Shown here: positions 34,081 to 45,470 of the stretch, piece by piece | Layout of the letters: the number at the start of each line of letters is the position of its first letter | Position numbering within the stretch: the first letter of the stretch is position 1 | DNA from: Sipunculus nudus | Taxonomy: Eukaryota; Annelida; Sipuncula; Golfingiida; Sipunculidae | DNA: 64,000 bases | Assembly: GCA_026874595.1 (NCBI GenBank) | Contig: CM049312.1 | Coordinates: 79,645,429-79,709,428, forward strand | Reading direction: 5' to 3' | Notes under the pieces: model-generated | What the model saw: the letters and a program-made list of their open reading frames with translations, nothing else | What the model was told of the DNA's origin: nothing | Databases searched by the model: none | Made by a program: the position numbers and the translations under genes

Positions 34081-36235
34081 GCAAGGACTGTAAACAAATG
34101 TAAAGTGACTTATGCCCGAACCAACCTAGAAATATGTAAACTAAGGGAATGCAATCACGGTTTTGAGAGCATCCAACAGTGGTAAATCGTTAATGCAGAT
34201 TTCAAGTTTATCATGGATCTGTGTTATAGTGGCCTAGAATATTTTAGTATCGACACAGAGAAAGGAACGCAATTTCCCTGACAAATTGACTTAAACATGT
34301 GGCCTCTGACTGGCATTAGCGATTAATGCTAACTGTTGAATAGATATCTTCTACCCGAAATCGCTGGTTACATTTATCTTGTGAATTTATCCACTGTTGT
34401 CTTAATGTCTTTCATTTAAACACTGAGGCCAAAAGAAAATTATAAATCCAGCTGAATGAAGCAAAGGTTTATTATATTTTCTTGGAAGAAGCAATAAATA
34501 TAAATATATTTATGACAAAAGAAAACTTTAAATTCTGTGAATGTAGAAATGAAACACGCCTGCTCACAGTCAGTCACTTCAGTCGACCTCCACAGTTTAT
34601 ATATCACCATTATGGTACCATTAATGCCATAATGACTATTTCTGCATAGTATGAAAATTATTCTCAGATTATGTGTTTTTATCTTCCGGATCCTGTAAAT
34701 CGCACACCTGTAAAGAAGAAATTGAATCGGCTATATCAACATATGTTGGATTATATTACTTTCAAACATTTTAAAACTAATCTAGGTCTTTGGATATCAG
34801 CCTGTATTTCGTAAATATTATTTCATATATTTCTAATGAGCTACTTAGCAGTTTAACGATCTTGTACGATTACTCTAAAGCTATATACATGCAACTGTTG
34901 TGTTTAGGTTATTATAAGATACGTTTCTTTATTGAAATATCACCTATTACCCATAATGGATCGGTATACATTACAAAACTTCCATTTATATTTGATGATA
35001 CTTCGCAGAAATGGTGATTCTTTTATCTTACTTTAGTTATTGAAATAAATGCTCAAGGATAAAAAACAAAGGGTTACGATACATGTAAATTCTGTACATT
35101 CGATATTTGCCAACACTTGGATAATATGAATCCAAATCATCCGATTCCAAATCTTCAGTGGGATCGTGAGAAGTTTGCTGGACGCAGCTTGTGCACTGCT
35201 AAAGGATGGATAAATGATAAATGACTGTAATTTATCATTTTAAAATACAAGGAAAGTTAGCAAAATTAAGTGAAACCCCTGTCTAAAGGCCAACCAAATG
35301 TACTCCGGATGCATTCCTTGGATCCGTAACTCGAATACTACAGGTCATATTCACCTGGTTTTGAATTTCTAACGACGACCTATCAGGACCTATAAGTATT
35401 TTAATTCTACACTTCCAAGCTCTTACGTTTACGATCTGTGCTCGTCAACGGACAAACAAACAACAGGTGACAAACAAATAGTAGATCTCTGTCGACTTTC
35501 CGCTATCTCATAATCAATGTGGCCTGTGTTTCAGGATGTTTCCTGTGAAGCTGTTATTGACAATATTGTCATCCATACCATTTCAAAAATTAAGCTTTCG
35601 GATAAATCATTCTTGGTTATTAATACTCTTGAATTATCTTGCAAAAGACATTTTCAACAGTAGAAGCAATCTACATATCACAAGAATATGTCCAAAAGTG
35701 ACGACATGCAAGATGGTGGTGATCTACCCAGTGTTTAACCGACATAGATTCACTTATAAATCGCTGGTTCTTCTTGCCTAATCATAACCCTTACACGGAG
35801 TCTCGTTTTTTTTCATTATAACATTATCAGGTATTATACAGTTAATTGTAAACCACCTTTCTTAAAAAGACAAGAACACATTAAAATATTTTGCAAAAGT
35901 AAATCCTTACCAGTAGTAACTAATGAAGCCACATGAAGCACATGAGCTTGGGCAGACCTCTCATTGAAGATGGAACATGATAGAAAACAAAGCAAATATA
36001 CTGAAATATTCGTGGAATGTAATAATTCCGTTATAGCATACTTGTTTATACGAGGAATAATATACTTTGTTTTTACAGAGCAAGAAATTATTATCAGTTA
36101 ATAATTAAAAGATTCAAAGAGTCACATTGCGGAGTCCTATACGAAAAGCCTACTGCGAGTAAGTATTAGTCTGAATAGGTGAATAGGTGAACAGGTACCC
36201 AGCAAAAAGGCTCTGCTTAAACAGCTGTAGAAATT
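34081..36235. other. no gene seen
   Basis: AT-rich intergenic sequence. ORFs at 34,790-35,017 and 35,536-35,781 show no domain, signal or splice support. Confidence 0.4.
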
Positions 36236-36246
36236 GGTGCATTCTG

Positions 36247-36330
36247 GTATTAAGAAGGCCTTCGACCGCTTTCCCCGGTTTATCATGATCAAATTGAAGA
36301 ATTTAATTGTGACATCTTTTTACTGATTTA
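36247..36330 (+). pseudogene. LINE reverse-transcriptase fragment
   Basis: The plus strand reads GIKKAFDRFPRFIMIKLKNL then IVTSFY and a stop. KKAFDRFPR..M.KL fits the DxxKAFDxVxxxxLxxKL motif (motif A region) of non-LTR retrotransposon reverse transcriptase; the usual catalytic-site aspartate before the K is replaced. It is a short relic. Confidence 0.4.
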
Positions 36331-36574
36331 AATTTCCATAAAGGAGTAGAGAAATAACAAAACCTCTATGGAATCTTTCATGTTTCTACCACCATTTTGT
36401 TTCACTTCTCATGTTCAGTGACACTCAATAAACTCAATGAATACTGACAGGTCAGGAAGTGCCCAACTAAAGGCCCGTAGACTTCTAGTGTGGGTCAGTG
36501 ATGGCTTGAAAAAATATAATGAAAGACCTGACTACATGTTGAGACAGAGGAAACTGGCCCAAAACAGTAATTTA

Positions 36575-36860
36575 ACATTGTGGCAAGTTTGAAATCCATA
36601 TGTGAATCAAAACTGGAGTTAAGAAAGGTAAAATGCATTCACAATCTTTTTAAAGATGTGGGGACTGTGACCTTGACCTTTGACCTCATGAACCCAAAAT
36701 TAGTTGGGTTTTTGCTAAAGGGGTTTGCCATTTATATATTAAGTTTAAAATCTATATTTGAATCGAAACTGGAGTTATCATCCGGAAATGAATTTGTGGA
36801 CGGACAGAGGGACAGGGTGATCACTACAGAGCACGCGCTAGAAGCGGGTAGATCGGGGTC
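36575..36860 (+). repeat. interspersed repeat with duplicated unit and nuclear-receptor half-sites
   Basis: AAATCCATATGTGAATCAAAACTGGAGTTA (36,590) recurs as AAATCTATATTTGAATCGAAACTGGAGTTA (36,748), an offset of about 158. Between them is GTGACCTTGACCTTTGACCTCATGA. The unit ends in GGACGGACAGAGGGACAGGGTGATCACTA. The ORF across it is not a gene. Confidence 0.55.
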
Positions 36861-36929
36861 CTAAATATAGCTTTTATAGAACGGCAGGACTATATAAATT
36901 GAACAGATATTAACAAGGAGAGCCGAGCC

Positions 36930-36948
36930 GGGGGGGGGGGGGGGGGGG
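36930..36948 (+). repeat. poly-G run (19)
   Basis: Longest of about nine G runs of 12-19 in the window. Confidence 0.9.
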
Positions 36949-37599
36949 TTCTTCATAATAGCCAGGTCAGCAATTGGCCGAAGAACGGGATACAATGATA
37001 TGTCAAGAATTCATCAGAATATGGCAACGGGAGTTTTTTATGATATTCTGATTTGGCAAAACTCTACCTTCTCGACCCGCGTCTGTCTTTATTGACAGTC
37101 AGCCATGTCACGCCAACGTATTACAGTAGAATCCTTCAGATAAACATGAGAACAGGTAACGCTCATTTAGAGGATTTAATCTGTCTTACGTCAGCATAGT
37201 TTTCTTTCTGTTTTTGTGCATGACGAGTGAAATGCTTCTGAATAATGTTTACACATTTTAATTGATAACTCATAATATTGATCACAAGGTTGGCGCTTTT
37301 AATATACATAGCGACGAACAATATAATTACACTTTTCATGAAGAAAACGGAAATCAACGATTATTTACTGATTTTAAATCGAATTTAGTTCTAACCATGC
37401 CAATATACTGGAAATAATGACCATTGGTTAAAATCTGCATAAATATACAGTGACTATGCATTAAATTCTCGTTTTTATGGCGAAAATGATGTTATCAGCT
37501 TGTAGCTTGCAGTGTATACTCCATGTCCTTATAAACGGTTTTTAGGGATGTTTTTAAAAGAATCTTCCTAAATATTTAATAACAAGGCTCTCACTATAA

Positions 37600-38400
37600 C
37601 GATTACAGAGTTTAAGTTTCAGAGGTTAAGTGACTGGCATTATTGTTATAGTTTTGCAGTTTCAAAGATGCACGTAAACTTTGTGGAAATTGAAAAAAAT
37701 ACAGATGGTGACGCCATTCATTACCCCATAATAAAACTAGTCGTGAGCAACAATAAAACCAGGTTTCAGGATGGTAAGTGAACCTAGAGCTATAAAAACA
37801 TTACGCCTAATAAACACACCCCTGAGAACATGAAACTACACCTGAGAAATTGAAACAATTGCTGTAATTTTGTAATCTCAAAATAGAGGGAAAAATAGAT
37901 AAATACAGGTTGTACCACAAGCCTCCAGGGAATGTTACTAACTATTCATGACCCATAAACACCTAAGGTTTCAGGATATTAGATGTAACCACTGCTGGGT
38001 AACTGATACGATTACTGTCAGACAAAATAAAATATGTACAAATTACGAAAAATACAGGTGGCGCTAACTATCCGAGCAACTGATGAAACTCCCCATTTTC
38101 ATTATGCAAAGCAAAATTAATGGCATTATGTGCATCAATTATTTTTACACTGGAGCTTTTGTTTGAAATTTGTTGAGTTAACACGCCCCATAACCTGAAG
38201 AATATAGGTCTTAGTGAACTACTTTCAGGTTTCCAAGGAGATATATCAATGCCCCCTCCCCCCACCAGGATTTCAGGTTTATCGGATACGTGTTTTGCGC
38301 TATTGACCATGCCGCAGGACGAACGGCGAACAAAGCGTGATCGCTCTGGCTCAAATGACTTGCAGTCAGCTCTGATAAAAATGGGCCAATCAAAGTAAAG
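37600..38400 (+). repeat. degenerate pearl-like array
   Basis: Contains CAGATGGTGACGCCATTCATTAC, AGGTTGTACCACAAGCCTCC, AGGTGGCGCTAACTATCCGAGC, TATAGGTCTTAGTGAACTACTTTCAGG and an end CTGGCTCAAATGACTTGCAGTCAGCTCTGATA (about 38,346-38,377). ORFs on the minus strand are repeat-derived. Confidence 0.55.
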
Positions 38401-38753
38401 AGGAGGGTTCATATACAGTCACCATGGCACTTCTCCAGCTAACAACATGCAGTTAGAATACTTGTCAAAGAAACAGGTATAGTTTAAGAAGATTTCAAAT
38501 GAAAATAAACTTTTATAAAAATAAAAGTAAGATATTAACCTGTTTTGTCCGTCTTCTTAAATTACATTAAAGAAATCTCAATAGACCAACATCTCCTAAA
38601 ACATTTTGATGTATCTGTCTATACTAAGGACTTCCCATTTTAAGTATTAAACGTTCCTAGTATAACTGGTTCTGTTTAAAGATCATTAGTTCACCATAAA
38701 GGCGGACCCTAAATTCTGAAGGTCGACTGCAGTAACTATGAACAGGGATGTTT

Positions 38754-39420
38754 TATTAGGGCCCCGCTTGACAAGCGGTGCCCTATAGTGATCACCGTGT
38801 CAGTCCGTCCTTCCGTCGATCCGTCCTTCCGTCCTTCCGTCAGTGACACTTTATTTCGGACGCGATAACTCAACAACAACATACTGCAGCGTTCCCAAAT
38901 TCACAGGGATGGTTGGTACCTATGAGGTCTCCAGGACTTTTGAATTACAGACTTGTCGAAATTCAAATATGGCCGCCACCGCCCAATCGCTGATTTTTTT
39001 CACGCGCGATAATTCAACAACAACCGACTGCAGCTTTCCCGAATTCACAGGGATGATTGGTATCTATAAGGGCTTCAAACCTATTGAATAACAGACCTGT
39101 CAGAATTCCAATATGGCCGTCACAGCCCAATCGCTGATTTTATTTTGTGTGCGATAACTCAACAACAACCTCCTGCAGTTTTTCCAAATTCACATGGATG
39201 ATTGGTACCTGTAAGGGCTCCAGACCTTTTGAATTGCGGACCTGTTGGAATTTCAATATCGCCGCCACTGCCAAATCGATGATTTTCTTTCGTGCGTGAT
39301 AACTAAACAACAACATACTTCAGATTTTCCAAATTTACAGTGATCATTGGTCCCTATGAGGGTTCCAGACCTATCTAATTATAGAATTGCTCAAATATGC
39401 CCAACAGACTACATTAGGTG
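38754..39420 (+). repeat. element with CCGCTTGACAAGCGG head, TCCG microsatellite and four ~144-bp units
   Basis: The head GGGCCCCGCTTGACAAGCGGTGCCCTA folds as a hairpin and is followed by TGATCACCGTGTCAGTCCGTCC and (TTCCGTCC)n. Four tandem units begin at CGCGATAACTCAACAACAAC near 38,861, 39,005, 39,150 and 39,295, a period of 144-145. Each contains AATTCACAGGGATGGTTGGTACC-like and AATATGGCCGCCAC tracts. The layout of head hairpin, microsatellite and tandem core parallels other invertebrate repeats I know, but no family is claimed. Confidence 0.65.
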
Positions 39421-40195
39421 TTTTTCTATTGCACCCATTATTTCAGACATATCTTCTTTAATCCAGTATGATTTTTTCCCTCATGCATATTGATAAAAAC
39501 CTGTTTCTGTTTGTGATATTTTTTCAAATTTAACTTAATTTTTCACTCATATGTAAACTAGTCCAACACAAGCAGAAACAGACCATTGTCCGATCACATC
39601 TAGTTTCTCAAGTACTGATTTTTAAGATGCATTTAAAGGAATGAAACAACCATTTGTCTAGTGATAATCTACATCTCACAACACGTCCTGCTACAAAGAC
39701 ACTTCTCCACTGTCTTTTCGGGGGCTTTTGAACCTACCTTTATATCAGAACTACAATAGAAAATCTCTTAATGAGTGTTCTCGAACTATCTACATGGAAA
39801 TCACCAGCTAAGCCTCGAGGAAGCATCTAGTCCTCCAGAATCTTCTGTCAGCTAATCATAACAAACTCTAGTCTAGTAAATTCCAACACTTGAAACAAAA
39901 ACAAACCGATCTACTTATCAACATAAAAAACTCAACATTATTAAATATTACTAACTAATTTCATGAACTCTGTGTCCCTGACCTTTGAGGTTGTTACCGT
40001 AATATCTTTAGGTTTCTAGACCTATGCTTTCTGTAATATCTATAATCATTCACTATTTACAATTGTGTTGAAACAGTTCTTTGCCCATTTTTTACATTTC
40101 ACATGATGACATGTGGGACTGATGACCCAACATGTAAAATTTATGACTGTAAAAGTCACCTTCTACAACAACACATGTGTGATTGTTTCAGGGGT
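39421..40195. other. no gene seen
   Basis: AT-rich sequence with no supported ORF. Confidence 0.4.
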
Positions 40196-41290
40196 AAAAC
40201 AAGTGGCCCATTTGCCATGAACGTCAGCTGAATTTAGGGAACATTGAGCAATGGTTAAAATGACTCCCAGTGGACTCAGAACCATGCCGGGCAAAGAAAT
40301 AGGTTACAGTGACCTTATTTTGACTTCCCCAAGAAGATTCTACAAGGATATTCCTAGATGGAAAGTTAGAAGTTTCTTCGTCTAACTGCTGCAATTTGTG
40401 CCCATCTGACAAATAGAGTGGCTAAGTCATGTTCTTTCACATTGCTTACACTGACATTATTTCAGGTTTTCAAGAATTTTTTTTAACAGGAACCTCCCTG
40501 GATATTAATCAAATTAGAAATTTCTAGGTTCATGTTCTACCAATCATGGAATCTGTCCTACAGGGTGCTCAGATCCTGTTCTTCTACATATCTTGCAGAA
40601 TGTAGGTAACAATGACCTAATTTCAGGTTTCCACAGATATTTCCCAAGGAACTCTAAATCATGGTCTCGACCCGTAGTTTGCAAAATATGGGTCACCATG
40701 ACTAATTTTCAGGTTTCCAGGGGAGACTTGCTTAGGACCTCTCTGGATGTACTGCTCAAACTATCTGTGTCTAACATTTATAGAAAATACATTTACACCA
40801 CATGTCCTCGAAAAATGATGGAAAACTCCATGATCAATATAGATGGAAAAAAAAATGGCAACAAATGCATCAGTTATAAAGATACTGGAGGTTTTGTATC
40901 AAGATTTTAATTGTTTCAGGGTATACTTTCGAGCCCTATAGATTGGACACTTTAGATCATATTTGACCTAATTTCAGGTTTCCAAGAAGACCTTTTGTGT
41001 ATCAAGTTAGAAGTTTCTAGATTCAGCGGTTACAATTTGTGCCTTGTTAACAGACGGACAGATGACGGACAAAGAGTGATCGCCATGTGTAAAAACTACA
41101 AATAATAGGGTACCTCCAAGAATCTACCTCACAGAGGGCTCATTTCTGGTTCGTAAAGATATTTTTTTCAAAATTCATTCGAAATGTAAAGTAAGAAGTT
41201 TTATGGCCAGCGATTATGACATGTATCCTGTTCTGGCACAACACTGTACAACGGGTGATCGCAATGGCTCAGATAACCAGATAACTGACA
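40196..41290 (+). repeat. pearl-like element, divergent units
   Basis: Starts ACAAGTGGCCCATTTGCCATGA...CAGCTGA at 40,199. It has repeated TGACCTAATTTCAGGTTTCCA tracts (40,613, 40,965 and variants) and GGACAGATGACGGACAAAGAGTGATCGCCAT (41,045). It ends near TGGCTCAGATAACCAG.TAACTGACAG (41,263). Confidence 0.6.
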
Positions 41291-41808
41291 GTCCGCTCAG
41301 TCGGATCATAATAGTTATGATACAGACATTCAGCCCGTTTAATAATATTACGTGTACTCAATAAGTATATTCAATGCAGATATGATTTAGCACTTTTGTC
41401 TATTCATGATTTATAGAAAAAAACAATAAAAATGAAATCTCCAGTTAAACAATTAGCATTAAATTGTTTGTTCTCTCAGAAACGCGCGCTAAAAGCAGAA
41501 CATAAAAACAGTTCGCTTTAAAAAAACCTGACGACTGCCTGTTATAAGAATATAAGTTATTTGTCCAAAGATCAGTATCAGTTCTCGAGATTTTAGATAA
41601 ATCTTAACACAGCAGAAATTTTTTTCCCGTTAAATATACTTGCACCTAAATATTAATTTGTTTAGAAAGAAACCTCAACAGAATCATTAAAAATATATTT
41701 GATTTTATAAAAGTTAACGTTCAGAAATTCTACATATTGAATTAATTCCTTGGGTTTCGCATTTTCCTATATTACAGAGAAACACAATAAAAGAGGAAGT
41801 GTACTCAC

Positions 41809-41840
41809 GGAATACTTTGAAGTGGTTGACTTACATCATT
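41809..41840 (-). CDS. candidate tail exon 10 of the C-type-lectin receptor (alternative end)
   Basis: On the minus strand, a strong acceptor (CTTTTTTTATAG) precedes 32 bases that end at a GTGAGT donor. Read in phase 0, as required after the 29-base form of exon 9, it gives NDVSQPLQSIP, with a stop if the donor is not used. It is supported only by splice signals and phase. Confidence 0.2.
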
Positions 41841-41860
41841 CTATAAAAAAAGAAACACTT

Positions 41861-41862
<2 letters not shown>

Positions 41863-41920
<58 letters not shown>
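41863..41920. repeat. (AT)n microsatellite
   Basis: About 29 AT dinucleotides, between the two candidate tail exons. Confidence 0.95.
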
Positions 41921-41925
<5 letters not shown>

Positions 41926-41985
41926 CTATATAATTCATTGGGATTTAATTTGAGGTGTGTAAACATGTCAACAAAAGGCAACAAA

Positions 41986-42065
41986 TCAACTTAAATTTGA
42001 GTAAATTCTCTCTCTGATAGTGGTATATGGACTTACCTGTTCTACGTGATCTGTGTTCGTTGAAC
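41986..42065 (-). CDS. candidate tail exon 9 of the C-type-lectin receptor
   Basis: A good acceptor (CCTTATGTTTTAG) is followed by sequence in exactly the phase left by exon 8 (phase 1). Read to the stop at 41,986-41,988 it gives GSTNTDHVEQVSPYTTIRER then IYSNLS, a short cytoplasmic tail with two tyrosine motifs: SPYTTI (ITIM pattern) and YSNL. With exons 1-8 it closes a reading frame of 401 codons including the stop. Against this form, a consensus donor CAG|GTAAGT sits after the first 29 bases (42,037-42,065), so the exon may be only 29 bases and splice on, losing the tyrosines. It is the first non-repetitive sequence after the 43-54.8 kb array. Confidence 0.35.
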
Positions 42066-42429
42066 CTAAAACATAAGGATGATTCATAGAGTAATTATCT
42101 ACTTGAATGTTAGCAAAATGTACTTTCCAGTCTCCAAGTGGTGGGCAAAAATTAAAATCTTTCGTGATAACAAAACAAAAAGACATATTTAGAATTACAT
42201 GAATAGTTAAATTGATCCCGAGAAATTTTCAATTTGCTATCATAATATTTATATTACATTTTTTTGTAATATGATTCTTGTCTTTTGAAGAGTCCTTTAA
42301 AGCAAATATCGGATGGTGTTATTATGGATATTTTTTTTATGAAAAACCGACGCTCATGTTTAAAACATTATTAATAAAATACATATACATGAAGTTTCGT
42401 AATATTTATACAGTGAAGATAGATGCAGA

Positions 42430-43310
42430 TATGACGGCTCTACTGTAACAGATGACCCGTGGGTGAAATTGAGATTTGAGACAGATGTGATCTTGACCTT
42501 TGACGTTCTGACACTAAAGTCAACGGGGAAAACAAGATTCAATCATGACTGGTCAAAACAGGTTGTACAAGAAAAGAATTAGATTAAGCTCACCAGTTTT
42601 CAATTTCCTCTGAGAATTTGGTTGAAACATGTTATCTATCAAAATATGTTATCACGTTCACAACAAATCCTAAACATTATTAACTATAATTCTGCTGACT
42701 TGACCTTGTAGATCAAAGGGAAGCTCTCCAGTTTTCAAACTCCTCTTAGAATATGGCAAAATCAATTGGTGTGTCAACAAAATAGTTGCAAATATATGCA
42801 GTACTTTATAGGGGTCATAACAATCATATATATCTGCAAATTTGACCGTAAATGTCTTTGATAAAGCCATCATTTTTTTTATCTCATCCGAGAACTTAAT
42901 TAATGGGCTCACGAAAAGCTTACATTTTGGCTGATTTGATCTGGAATATCAAGGTCGATGTCACAAGTTTTCGAACTCCTTTAAGTTTTCGGTAGAAAAA
43001 AAAAATCAAATTTTAAGGAAAATATGTAGTGCTTCTTAAGTAATTGCATTCAGAAGATATCCTACAGACATGAACATATATATCTCATAATGTCTCCCCG
43101 GTGGTATTGGTCGTCGGTGACACATAATAAATACATCAGGATTCAGGACACTAGATGAAACCACAGTTATATCACTGATATCACTGATATCATCGATGTA
43201 ATCTGGCAGTCTAAAAACTGCATAAAAACATATTTTGGTACCACCAACCTTCAGGAACTGATGAAAAAAATCATAATCAATAAAACTAGACGACCATTGG
43301 TCGAGAACTT
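42430..43310 (+). repeat. interspersed repeat of the TTGACCTTGAAGATCAAGGTCA type
   Basis: Shares CTCACCAGTTTTCAATTTCCTC, GAATATGGCAAAATCAATTGGTGTGTC and GGGGTCATAACAATCATATATATCTGCAAA with the 58.8-61.8 kb repeat. The unit length is about 180-220 bases. Its right end (43,274-43,310) has AAACTAGACGACCATTGGTCGAGAACTTGCCGGAA, the start motif of the next repeat class. Confidence 0.6.
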
Positions 43311-43590
43311 GCCGGAACTAGAAATAAAAAAGTCAAACTAACAGACAACAAGCAGCAGAAGGCCGGGAACCTTTGGAACTTGTCAATTGAACAACCTCTA
43401 TTGTTGGAGAGAAAGATGCATATCTTCATGTGGTTAGATTGATTTTCAAAAGTCACAGACAAGCCGCAGACGAGTAGACAGACAAAGAGACAGAGAGACG
43501 GAAAGAAACTCAAGGTGAAAGTCATGTACTCATGCCATAGAGAATTGAAAGCATGAATAAAATAGGCCAGAGTCTATTTGAATTAATCTT

Positions 43591-45470
43591 CATATTTTGA
43601 ATTTCAAGAATTGTAACCTATATTAGGTCACCATGGTAAGGGGAGAATATGACAGAGTCACCAAGAGGAATAACGCATAATATCTAGTTTCAGATGCTGC
43701 AATAAAAAATTGTGACACAGTTTATAGTTTTGGAGATATTTTACAAATATAATTTCTGCAGTGCTATCTGGTGGTTATTTTCCAGAATGATAAAAGTAAG
43801 CTTCGAGATATATTACTTATTTGTTTATATTATTTATATTTTATTATTATAATTATTATTATTATTATTATTATTATAATTATGATACATATATATTATT
43901 TATATTTAACCCCTACCCCCGATTGCAAACCGGTTATCCGTCCCTGATTTGACACACCCAACTGCAAAACCGGGAATCCGTCCCTGATATAATAGTTGTG
44001 ATTGTGTTTACCAGCAACGCAATCTCTGCATTTGGGGCAGCCTCCCTCTTTGTTTGTTTAAAGGGATTACCCTTTAGAACAGGTCTTTAAGCTCTCAATG
44101 CAGGGAAATCCTCAAAGGGCGTCCATACAAAGCATGACAAGAGACCACAGCCAAAAACACAGGTGGGATCAATCCCAATTGTGTCGTTTCACGGACGATC
44201 GCACACCCATAGAACAATGCTCCAACTGTAAAATGTAATGCCCCTGCCGACATTTACTATCACATATTGCGGCCACATATGGTCATATCAATGGGATGTG
44301 CTTTCTTTATTTGAAGAAAAACGATGCAAGATTCGAAGAAACTTACAAGATAATCATATAATGTGACCGAGAGTGTTAGACGCTATCAATTGCTGATAAA
44401 TAAAGGTCTTCAGCATAAAAACAACAGAATAATAGGCGTTTCTTTATGAATGGTCCCATTTTTCGTTTGGCAAGAAATGGTGCAAGATATGACGAGATAT
44501 TCACTCTTGTCACTCAAAATAGTCAAGTGATTCTTGAACAATAGAAAAATGTAATCTCTAGCATTAAAATGAGGGAGATATAGACATTTGTTCGAAATCT
44601 CGAAAATTCTCGTTTGGCGGGAGATGATACGAGATGTGGCGAGATTTACGGTTTAATCATGTTTAGCTTCTGATATGCTACCAAATGCTGAAAACGACTC
44701 CTCTTTAGCAGAAACCATGATCGAGTTATAAGCGTTTCTGTGAAATCTCGTATTTTCTCGTTTTTCGGAAAATCAAGCTAGGTTTGACGAGACTTGCAAA
44801 TGAGAGACGTAGAATCAAGGGAATGCTACCTCGTGTAAAACACTAGACCTCTGTAGTATAAAATTTAACAGAGATAGAAGCAAAAAAAAACTATATTTTC
44901 AGATTGCCAAGTTTTACCCCAAAAATAGGTAACCATGGTAACCGCAGCACAAAGCTACATGTCCAGAGGAATAAGAAAATTATCCTAGTTTTAGATACGA
45001 TAATGAAAATTGTGACATGTTTAATATTTTTTGAGACATTGCAGAAAAATTATATGTTACAGTGTTTCACATACCATGCCCCCTGGAGGCTATTTCCGAA
45101 AAACGAAAAAACAATTTCGAGATATTTATAAATTACAACGAAATAAGCCATTGTTCTAAAATTGCAACATCTAGGTCATATTTAATGAAATCTCGAAAGA
45201 TTTCGTTTGACGAGAAGTGGTACGAGATTCTTCGAGACTTGCTATTGTATGATAAAAAGCTCATTATATCCTGCCTAACGCAAAAAACAGACGTCTCTAG
45301 CTTTAAAAATGGCAAAGTTAAAAAAATATTCAAATTTCCTGAATTTTTCCTCAAAATGCGTACCCATGGTAACGGCAGAATGGAACAATATTGCAGTGGC
45401 GCTAGTCGCCATCTTGTCGCGAATAGAATGAGCTACAGTTTGATTGGCTTTGTTTATTTGTTTATAACTC
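43591..45470 (+). repeat. 1.88-kb tandem duplication, unit A
   Basis: Begins CATATTTTGAATTTCAAGAATTGTAACCTA. Contains AACCCCTACCCCCGATTGC with GACACACCCAACTGCAAAACCGG, five CGAGA hairpin motifs, two CTCF-like sites (about 43,761 and 45,076) and GTAACCATGGTAAC at 44,929. The same elements recur in the same order 1.75-1.88 kb downstream. ORFs inside are not genes. Confidence 0.75.
43843..43881. repeat. (ATT)n microsatellite
   Basis: TTATTATTATAATTATTATT-type tract. Confidence 0.85.

Noticed and set aside
38068-38412. 114-codon minus-strand ORF
   Set aside because: Lies wholly in a degenerate pearl-like array and reads its repeated tracts.
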